Source of the DNA: Proteus myxofaciens ATCC 19692
GTDB lineage: Bacteria > Pseudomonadota > Gammaproteobacteria > Enterobacterales > Enterobacteriaceae
Length of the DNA stretch: 64,000 nt
NCBI RefSeq assembly: GCF_001654855.1
Contig: NZ_LXEN01000097.1
Span: 19,415 to 83,414 of the forward strand
Reading direction: 5' to 3'
Made by a program: the position numbers and the translations under genes
In this document: positions 57,475-64,000 of the stretch, piece by piece
Position numbering within the stretch: position 1 is the first letter of the stretch
How the letters are laid out: each line of letters begins with the position of its first letter
The notes under the pieces: generated by a model
Told to the model about the DNA's origin: nothing
Database searches by the model: none
What the model saw: the letters and a program-made list of their open reading frames with translations, nothing else

Positions 57475-59655
57475 TTAAGCGAGTTTTCTGATGTTCACAT
57501 CAACTTTTTCAGGGGTTGGATAATAAGTTTCGTTACGCAATGCTTTCTGTTTTAAGCTTTCAGGAACTTGATACATAGCTCCTAAAGAGGCGTATTGTTC
57601 TGCATTTTTAACAAATTGCGCTAAACCAATGGTATCGAGATAACGGAAAACGCCACCACGGAAAGGAGGGCAACCTAAACCATAAACAAGCGCGATATCG
57701 GCTTCAGCAGGAGAGGCGATAATGCCTTCATCTAAACAACGAACAACCTCATTAATCATTGGGATCATCATGCGAGAGATAATGGTTTCTTGGCTAAATT
57801 CTTCAGTCTTACCAACATATTGCTGGATTTCATTTTTTATCTGATTATCAATAGACTTTTGTTTTTTACCTCGTTTATCTAGAGCATAGCTATAGAATCC
57901 AATATTATTTTTTTGACCATATCGTTGTTGTTGATATAACAGTGCGATAACGTCTCTTTCAATGCTACCCATTCTGTCAGGGAAACCCTCAGCCATTACA
58001 GCTTGCGCGTGATTGGCGGTATCAATACCTACGACATCTAATAAATATGCAGGGCCCATAGGCCAGCCGAATATTTTTTCCATAACTTTATCGACAGCAA
58101 TAAAGTCAGCGCCATCTCTTAATAGTAGTGAAAAACCAGCGAAGTAAGGGAAAAGAACACGGTTAACAAAAAAACCAGGACAATCATTCACGATAATCGG
58201 TGTTTTACCCATTTTACTGGCATAGCTAACAATACGATTTATTGTTTCTTCACTTGTTTTTTCACCCTTAATTATTTCAACTAAAGGCATACGATGAACT
58301 GGATTGAAGAAATGCATACCACAGAAATTTTCAGGGCGTTTTAGAGAGCGAGCTAATAATGAAATAGGTATTGTTGATGTATTTGAAGCAAGCACAGTAT
58401 TATCAGCGACAAGAGATTCGGTTTCAGCTAATACACTCGCTTTTACTTTTGGGTTCTCAACAACGGCTTCAACTATGACTTCAGCATCAGCAACATTTGC
58501 ATAATTCAGTGTAGGGTGAATTGAGGCGAGTGTTTTTGCCATATCAACGGCACTCATCCTACCTCTTTCTTGACGTTTGTGTAGAAGACTTAACGCTTCA
58601 TTCATACCTAATTCGAGTGAGTTAGCGTTAATATCTTTCATAATAACAGGAATGCCTTTTAATGCGGATTGATAGGCTATTCCACCACCCATAATGCCCG
58701 CACCTAGCACCGCAGCTTGTTTAGGGAGTTCTGCATGGCGTTTCTTTGTGATGTTTTTGACATATTGATCATTTAAAAAGATACCAACTAATGCTTTAGC
58801 AACAGACGTTTTGGTTAGTTTGACAAAACTTTCTGTTTCAAGAGATAAAGCTTCATCTCTTGTGAGGAACGTGGCTTTTTCTATCGTATTAACTGCTGTG
58901 ATAGGGGCTGGATAATGAGGACCTGCAACTTTCATTACCATACCTTTTGCGACATTAAATGACATTTTATGTTCAAGCTCTGTAAGTCTTATTGGTTCTT
59001 TTTTAGGTTGTCTTGCTTTTTGCCAATCTAACTTGTTATCAATAGCTTGCTCAAGAAGGGAAATAGCACTTTCTTTTAGCTGTTCTAAAGGAACAATGGC
59101 TTGTATTAAGCCATTTTTTAGAGCCGCTGGTGCATCAATATCTTTACCTGCTGTAATAATTTCAAGTGCATTATCGACACCAATAAGGCGAGGAAGACGA
59201 ACTGAACCTCCAAAACCAGGCATAATGCCAAGTTTAGTTTCAGGTAAGCCAATGCGTAAATCTGGTGAGGCAATACGAAAATCAGTCGCCAGTACACATT
59301 CACAACCACCACCCAGCGCATAACCATTAATGGCTGAAACAGTAGGTACAGGTAAATCTTCTAATCGGCTGAAAATTTGGTTCGCGAATTGCAACCATTT
59401 AATTAGCTCTTCAGTCGGTGAATCAAAGAGGGATAAGAATTCTGTGATATCAGCACCGACAATAAATGCTGATTTTTCTGAGCGTAAGATGAGACCTTTT
59501 AAACCAGATGCTGTTTCTAATACAGTCAAAGCTTCGTTTAACATAGCCACAGTTTTGGTATCTAATTTATTAATAGAACCATTGGCATTAAAAACGAGCT
59601 CAGCAATACCTTGTTTTACCCAATCGACCTGAATATTTTCGCTTTGATAGAGCAT
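57475..59655 (-). CDS. fadB: Multifunctional fatty-acid oxidation alpha subunit
   Basis: The 726-residue protein has an N-terminal enoyl-CoA hydratase/isomerase half ([12 protein letters not shown] and [14 protein letters not shown]) and a C-terminal 3-hydroxyacyl-CoA dehydrogenase half ([13 protein letters not shown] and [13 protein letters not shown]). E. coli FadB has 729 residues. A FadR-type operator lies 23 bases upstream, so long-chain acyl-CoA should derepress it. Confidence 0.97.
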   Translation of the reverse strand: MLYQSENIQVDWVKQGIAELVFNANGSINKLDTKTVAMLNEALTVLETASGLKGLILRSEKSAFIVGADITEFLSLFDSPTEELIKWLQFANQIFSRLEDLPVPTVSAINGYALGGGCECVLATDFRIASPDLRIGLPETKLGIMPGFGGSVRLPRLIGVDNALEIITAGKDIDAPAALKNGLIQAIVPLEQLKESAISLLEQAIDNKLDWQKARQPKKEPIRLTELEHKMSFNVAKGMVMKVAGPHYPAPITAVNTIEKATFLTRDEALSLETESFVKLTKTSVAKALVGIFLNDQYVKNITKKRHAELPKQAAVLGAGIMGGGIAYQSALKGIPVIMKDINANSLELGMNEALSLLHKRQERGRMSAVDMAKTLASIHPTLNYANVADAEVIVEAVVENPKVKASVLAETESLVADNTVLASNTSTIPISLLARSLKRPENFCGMHFFNPVHRMPLVEIIKGEKTSEETINRIVSYASKMGKTPIIVNDCPGFFVNRVLFPYFAGFSLLLRDGADFIAVDKVMEKIFGWPMGPAYLLDVVGIDTANHAQAVMAEGFPDRMGSIERDVIALLYQQQRYGQKNNIGFYSYALDKRGKKQKSIDNQIKNEIQQYVGKTEEFSQETIISRMMIPMINEVVRCLDEGIIASPAEADIALVYGLGCPPFRGGVFRYLDTIGLAQFVKNAEQYASLGAMYQVPESLKQKALRNETYYPTPEKVDVNIRKLA

Positions 59656-59677
59656 TTGTATTCTCCCTAAATGTGTA

Positions 59678-59694
59678 AACTGGTATGACCAGAT
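59678..59694. promoter_or_regulatory. FadR operator of fadBA
   Basis: AACTGGTATGACCAGAT matches the FadR consensus AACTGGTCNGACCAGTT at all but two defined positions and keeps the TGGT/ACCA palindrome. It is located where FadR represses fadBA in E. coli. Confidence 0.85.
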
Positions 59695-59921
59695 TGTAAT
59701 AGTGTGAATACAATGTTAATAAAATGCAAATAGTAGATTAATAAAATGCAAGGATGATCACAGCAAAATTATTTAAATTATTGAAATTGATGGCATTATG
59801 ATTATTAGAAAAAGAAACATGATAAAACGGCAATAATCTGTTTTAGTTATGGCGTTAGCCAGTGAAATAGCTGACGTGGTAAGCTGAATCATTAACAATA
59901 AAGAATACAAGGTGATTAGTA

Positions 59922-61256
59922 ATGGAAAAATTGCTCTCTCTGTACCAAGAACATATTAAAACGCTACAAAATCGTACTCGTGATGCCTTATCCAGACACC
60001 ATCTTGACACCCTTTTAATACATTCAGGAGAGCCTATTCGTGTTTTCCTTGATGATAGTGATTATCCTTTTAAAGTGAATGCACATTTTAAAGCGTGGGT
60101 GCCAGTAACGGATGTACCTCACTGCTGGTTGTTAGTTGATGGCGTAAACAAACCTAAACTTTGGTTCTATTCACCCGTTGATTATTGGCACAGTGTTGAA
60201 GAACTACCAAGTAGTTATTGGACTCATGAAATTGAACTAATTCATCTTAAAAATGTTGATGATATTCAAAAAGAATTAGCACCTTACATCAATAAAAATA
60301 CTGCCTATATTGGACCTAATACAGAACGCGCAGGATCGCTTGGGATCAATATCGATAATATCAATAATCAATCACTTATTAACTATTATCATTATTATCG
60401 TGCTTATAAATCTGATTATGAAATGGCATGTATGCGTGATGCTCAAAAAATGGCCGTAAATGGACATATTGCTGCACGTGAAGCATTTCAGGCAGGATTA
60501 AGTGAGTTTGATATTAATATGGCCTATTTAATGGCCACCGGGCATCGTGATACGGATGTGCCTTACAATAATATCGTTGCATTAAATGAACATGCATCTG
60601 TGTTACATTACACCAAATTAGACCATCAATCCCCAGAAGAAACTCGCAGTTTTCTTATTGATGCAGGCGCTGAATATAATGGCTATGCTGCGGATATCAC
60701 ACGTACCTATTGTGCAAAAGAAAATCATGAATTTGCTGCTTTAGTAAAAGATATGAATGAAGCACAGCAGGCATTGATTGCAACAATGAAAGCAGGTGTA
60801 CGATATAGTGAGTATCATGTGCAAATGCATCAACGTATTGCTAACTTGCTAAAAAAATACGAATTAATAAAAGGAATTAGCGAAGAAGAAATGGTAAGTG
60901 AAGGGTTAACAACACCATTCTTACCTCATGGTTTGGGTCATGCTTTGGGTCTACAAGTTCATGATGCTGGTGGTTTTATGCAAGATGATAAAGGAACACA
61001 CTTAGCAGCACCTGCTATGTATCCATTCTTGCGTTGTACTCGTGTTGTTGAGCCTAGAATGGTATTAACTATTGAGCCTGGGTTCTATTTTATCGATTCA
61101 TTGTTAGAACCTTGGAAAAAAGGAAAATACAATGAACATTTCAATTGGCAAATGATTGAACATTTCAAACCTTTCGGTGGTATTCGTATTGAGGATAATA
61201 TTATTATCCATGATAACAAAATCGAAAATATGACAAGAGATTTACACTTAGCCTGA
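59922..61256 (+). CDS. pepQ: Xaa-Pro dipeptidase
   Basis: The 444-residue pita-bread metallopeptidase cleaves X-Pro dipeptides. Metal ligands are visible in [15 protein letters not shown], in P-H-G-L-G-H-A-L-G, and in the Glu residues of T-I-E-P-G-F-Y and R-I-E-D-N. E. coli PepQ has 443 residues. It is divergent from fadBA, and yigZ starts on the A of its stop codon (TGATG). Confidence 0.96.
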   Translation: MEKLLSLYQEHIKTLQNRTRDALSRHHLDTLLIHSGEPIRVFLDDSDYPFKVNAHFKAWVPVTDVPHCWLLVDGVNKPKLWFYSPVDYWHSVEELPSSYWTHEIELIHLKNVDDIQKELAPYINKNTAYIGPNTERAGSLGINIDNINNQSLINYYHYYRAYKSDYEMACMRDAQKMAVNGHIAAREAFQAGLSEFDINMAYLMATGHRDTDVPYNNIVALNEHASVLHYTKLDHQSPEETRSFLIDAGAEYNGYAADITRTYCAKENHEFAALVKDMNEAQQALIATMKAGVRYSEYHVQMHQRIANLLKKYELIKGISEEEMVSEGLTTPFLPHGLGHALGLQVHDAGGFMQDDKGTHLAAPAMYPFLRCTRVVEPRMVLTIEPGFYFIDSLLEPWKKGKYNEHFNWQMIEHFKPFGGIRIEDNIIIHDNKIENMTRDLHLA

Positions 61257-61876
61257 TGAATGCTTATTTGATCCCAGCTGAAATAGTTGAATTTAGCGAA
61301 GAAATTAAAAAAAGTCGCTTTATTACTTTTATCGCTCACACTGAAGGTATAGATGCTGCTAAAGCGTATATTCAGTCAATAAAAGAGCAATTTCCTGATG
61401 CTCGTCATCACTGCTGGGCATTTGTTGCTGGAAGACCTGATGATTCACAACAATTAGGTTTTTCTGATGATGGAGAGCCAACAGGGACGGCAGGGAAACC
61501 CATTCTTGCACCACTTTTAGGAAGCGGAATGGGTGAGGTGACAGCTGTCGTTGTTCGCTATTTTGGTGGGATCAAATTAGGAACAGGAGGATTAGTGCGT
61601 GCTTATGGCAGTGGAGTGCAACAAGCATTAAGGCTTTTGCAAACTAAAACCAAGGTGCCACAATCGTTTTTTCGTGTCGAATGTGAATATTCGTTAGTTT
61701 CTTTACTTGAACAAGTTGTTGAACAGTATGAGGGCAAAATATTATCGAGCGAATATACCGATAAGGTTGCCTTTATGCTGTCATTACCTACACTTTCTTG
61801 TCACGATGTTGAAATTAAGCTACGGGATATCAGCCGTGGTAATGTGCAATTAAAATCTATTGATAAAAATGAATAA
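61256..61876 (+). CDS. yigZ: IMPACT-family protein YigZ
   Basis: The 206-residue protein has the IMPACT/UPF0029 N-terminal domain (K-K-S-R-F-I-T near residue 20, R-H-H-C-W-A-F, D-D-G-E-P-T-G-T-A-G-K-P and Y-F-G-G-I-K-L-G-T-G-G-L-V-R-A-Y). The function is unsettled; relatives modulate translation control in eukaryotes. It is coupled to pepQ and precedes trkH, the conserved order. Confidence 0.95.
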   Translation: MNAYLIPAEIVEFSEEIKKSRFITFIAHTEGIDAAKAYIQSIKEQFPDARHHCWAFVAGRPDDSQQLGFSDDGEPTGTAGKPILAPLLGSGMGEVTAVVVRYFGGIKLGTGGLVRAYGSGVQQALRLLQTKTKVPQSFFRVECEYSLVSLLEQVVEQYEGKILSSEYTDKVAFMLSLPTLSCHDVEIKLRDISRGNVQLKSIDKNE

Positions 61877-61901
61877 TTTTTGTTACCAAGGAAATCGCTA
61901 A

Positions 61902-63353
61902 ATGCATTTTCGTTCAATAACACGCATTGTCGGGCTGCTTGTCATTTTATTCTCTGTCACAATGATAATTCCGGGTATTGTTGCATTGATATACCGTGAT
62001 GGCGCAGGGCGTGCATTTAGCCAGACATTTATTGTTGCTTTAATTATTGGTTTAATGTTGTGGATACCTAATCGCAATAATAAAAGTGACCTTAAGCCTA
62101 AAGAAGGCTTCCTTATTGTTGTCCTATTTTGGACTGTATTAGGAAGCGTTGGTGCACTTCCCTTTATCTTTTCAGAACAACCCCATCTTTCTGTTACTGA
62201 TGCATTTTTTGAATCTTTTTCTGGATTAACAACGACAGGGGCAACAACACTTGTCGGTCTTGATTCACTTCCAAAAGCCATTTTATTTTATCGGCAGATG
62301 CTGCAATGGCTAGGTGGTATGGGGATTATCGTATTAGCGGTGGCTATTCTTCCTCTATTAGGTGTTGGTGGTATGCAGTTATATCGAGCCGAAATGCCGG
62401 GTCCATTAAAAGATAATAAAATGAGGCCACGAATAGCTGAAACAGCAAAAGCACTTTGGTTGATTTATGTATTGCTGACAATTATCTGTGCTTTAGCATT
62501 ATGGATTGCTGGTATGGATGTGTTTGATGCTATTTCTCATAGCTTTTCAACAATCGCTATTGGTGGCTTTTCTACTCATGATGCCAGTATTGGATATTTT
62601 AATAGCCCAACAATCAACGTTATTATTGCGGTATTTCTTCTAATCTCAGGGTGTAATTTTGGTTTGCACTTTGCAGTATTAACAGGAAGAAGCTTGAGTA
62701 CCTATTGGCGTGATCCTGAATTTCGTATGTTTATCTCAATCCAGTTAGGGCTAGTTGCTATTTGTGGAATAATTTTATGGTCTTACTCTGTTTATGATTC
62801 AGGGTGGACAACACTTAATCAGGCTTTTTTCCAAGTCGTTTCTATGGCAACAACCGCAGGTTTTGCAACAGACAGTTTTGCTAAGTGGCCCACATTCTTA
62901 CCTCTTTTACTTTTATGTTCTGCATTTATTGGGGGATGTGCGGGTTCTACGGGAGGGGGATTAAAAGTTATCCGTATTTTGCTTTTATTTCTACAAGGTT
63001 CTCGAGAACTTAAGCGTCTTGTCCATCCTAATGCTGTTTATACTATCAAACTTGGACATAGGGCATTACCTGAACGAATTATTGAAGCGGTATGGGGATT
63101 TTTCTCTGCTTATGCATTGGTATTTATCATCAGCCTAATGTTATTAATTGCAACTGGAGTTGATGAATTCTCTGCATTCTCTGCTATTGCTACTACATTA
63201 AATAATTTGGGTCCTGGATTAGGAATTGTTGCAGATAATTTTACAACGATGAATCCAACGGCAAAATGGATACTGGTTGTGACCATGCTATTTGGTCGAT
63301 TAGAGGTTTTCACATTATTGGTTTTATTCACCCCAACATTCTGGCGTGATTAA
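61902..63353 (+). CDS. trkH: Trk potassium uptake protein TrkH
   Basis: The 483-residue K+ channel-like subunit has four pore-loop repeats with selectivity motifs T-T-T-G-A-T, T-I-A-I-G-G-F, A-T-T-A-G-F and T-L-N-N-L-G-P. The Arg/Gly-rich G-C-A-G-S-T-G-G-G region follows the third. It works with cytoplasmic TrkA to import potassium. Length equals E. coli TrkH. Confidence 0.97.
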   Translation: MHFRSITRIVGLLVILFSVTMIIPGIVALIYRDGAGRAFSQTFIVALIIGLMLWIPNRNNKSDLKPKEGFLIVVLFWTVLGSVGALPFIFSEQPHLSVTDAFFESFSGLTTTGATTLVGLDSLPKAILFYRQMLQWLGGMGIIVLAVAILPLLGVGGMQLYRAEMPGPLKDNKMRPRIAETAKALWLIYVLLTIICALALWIAGMDVFDAISHSFSTIAIGGFSTHDASIGYFNSPTINVIIAVFLLISGCNFGLHFAVLTGRSLSTYWRDPEFRMFISIQLGLVAICGIILWSYSVYDSGWTTLNQAFFQVVSMATTAGFATDSFAKWPTFLPLLLLCSAFIGGCAGSTGGGLKVIRILLLFLQGSRELKRLVHPNAVYTIKLGHRALPERIIEAVWGFFSAYALVFIISLMLLIATGVDEFSAFSAIATTLNNLGPGLGIVADNFTTMNPTAKWILVVTMLFGRLEVFTLLVLFTPTFWRD

Positions 63354-63373
63354 TCAAGTTTAAGGAGTGATGT

Positions 63374-63904
63374 ATGAGCGCGCTTTTGTTGTATTGTAGT
63401 ACTGATGGGCAAACTAAAAAAATCATAACGCAAATTGCTAATGAATTAAGACAACATGGTTATGAATGTGATGTAAGAGATTTAACATCAGTCCAACAAA
63501 GCTTGAACTTAGATACATATAAGAAGGTATTAATAGGTGCTTCTATTCGATATGGGCATTTTAATAAAGCACTTGATAAGTTTATTACCCGCCATTTAGT
63601 TCAACTAAATAATATGCCAACGGCATTCTTTGGTGTGAATCTTACAGCAAGAAAAGAAGAAAAAAGTACACCAGAGACTAATAGCTATATTCGTAAGTTT
63701 TTAGATAAGACGCCATGGAAACCTGTATTAACTAGCGTCTTTGCTGGGGCATTGTTATATCCTCGCTATAAATGGATAGACAGAGTCATGATTCAGCTAA
63801 TAATGAAAATGACTGATGGTGAAACTGATCCAACAAAAGAAATTGAATACACCGATTGGAATAAAGTCAGTGAGTTTGCCAATAAATTCACGCAAATTGA
63901 GTGA
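63374..63904 (+). CDS. hemG: Menaquinone-dependent protoporphyrinogen oxidase
   Basis: The 176-residue flavodoxin-like protein has the FMN-binding loop Y-C-S-T-D-G-Q-T-K-K at its N-terminus. It oxidises protoporphyrinogen IX to protoporphyrin IX in haem synthesis. E. coli HemG has 181 residues. It lies 20 bases after trkH; in enterobacteria an rRNA operon normally follows. Confidence 0.95.
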   Translation: MSALLLYCSTDGQTKKIITQIANELRQHGYECDVRDLTSVQQSLNLDTYKKVLIGASIRYGHFNKALDKFITRHLVQLNNMPTAFFGVNLTARKEEKSTPETNSYIRKFLDKTPWKPVLTSVFAGALLYPRYKWIDRVMIQLIMKMTDGETDPTKEIEYTDWNKVSEFANKFTQIE

Positions 63905-63959
63905 TTTTTAAACGCTTCAGTTCTAATTTTCAACAGATTGTTTTAGTTTTAATCGTACG

Positions 63960-64000
63960 AACTTTTTTTTCAAAAAAACACTTGCGCTAATCTAAGAACC
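63960..64000 (+). promoter_or_regulatory. Possible upstream part of an rRNA operon promoter
   Basis: After hemG an A/T-tract stretch (T8 then A7, like an UP element) is followed by TTGCGC at 63983-63988, a plausible -35. The -10 would lie just outside the window. Conserved gene order supports an rRNA operon here; the sequence itself ends too early to prove it. Confidence 0.35.

Noticed and set aside
1..64000. CRISPR arrays, complete tRNA or rRNA genes and full insertion sequences
   Set aside because: I saw no spaced direct repeats of CRISPR type, no complete tRNA cloverleaf, no rRNA segment and no transposase reading frame in the window.

Overview
The window is a low-GC chromosomal segment of a Proteus-like member of the Morganellaceae (Enterobacterales). 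Three things suggest this. The right half keeps the classic enterobacterial order yigM-metR-metE-udp-rmuC-ubiE-ubiJ-ubiB-tatABC-rfaH-ubiD-fre-fadA/fadB-pepQ-yigZ-trkH-hemG. Base composition is AT-rich throughout. Several genes have Proteus character: a Beta-class glutathione transferase close to the P. mirabilis enzyme and MrpJ-type small HTH regulators. I cannot assign the species from sequence alone.

Left edge (1-4250): the end of a probable genomic island. It holds a WYL regulator cut by the window edge, a 58-residue zinc-ribbon protein, a four-helix membrane protein, two small secreted proteins of unknown function and an HD-domain dNTP triphosphohydrolase. The island stops at a 20-base copy of a tRNA 3' end ending in CCA (nearest E. 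coli leuX), followed by a terminator: the usual scar of tRNA-targeted integration.

4251-9000: a divergent HxlR regulator / glutathione transferase pair, a very AT-rich gene-poor stretch, an XRE regulator, and a prfH-rtcB ribosome-repair pair whose leader carries a tiny ORF with a consensus Shine-Dalgarno.

9176-22600: catabolic and transport genes. These are deoxyribose use (DeoR-type regulator, deoC, deoK), MurNAc use (murQ, murP, RpiR-type regulator, TSUP permease) behind a perfect CRP box, the valine/leucine-attenuated ivbL-ilvB-ilvN operon, zitB, an XRE-cupin regulator divergent from a second TSUP permease, and an MFS transporter.

23220-32980: an AzgA-type purine permease behind three PurR-like boxes, a YhhY-like acetyltransferase, a YjcE-like Na+/H+ antiporter, yigM (biotin transporter) overlapping convergent metR, metE, an unknown membrane protein and yidB.

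33230-45791: udp with paired CRP boxes, a tyrosine phosphatase, a DedA protein, rmuC, the ubiquinone genes ubiE-ubiJ-ubiB, tatABC (no tatD), rfaH, pepE, ubiD and fre.

45913-55775 is the most unusual part: about 10 kb of accessory DNA between fre and fadA, in which four of five genes are broken by small lesions. It holds an intact lipoprotein, a Sel1-repeat protein frameshifted by an 8-bp duplication, an MrpJ-type regulator with one nonsense codon, a paralogous lipoprotein with one nonsense codon, and a roughly 2,400-codon invasin/intimin-type inverse autotransporter with 14 Ig-like repeats broken at three places. After it come fadBA with a FadR box, pepQ-yigZ-trkH-hemG and, at the extreme right, what looks like the upstream region of an rRNA operon.
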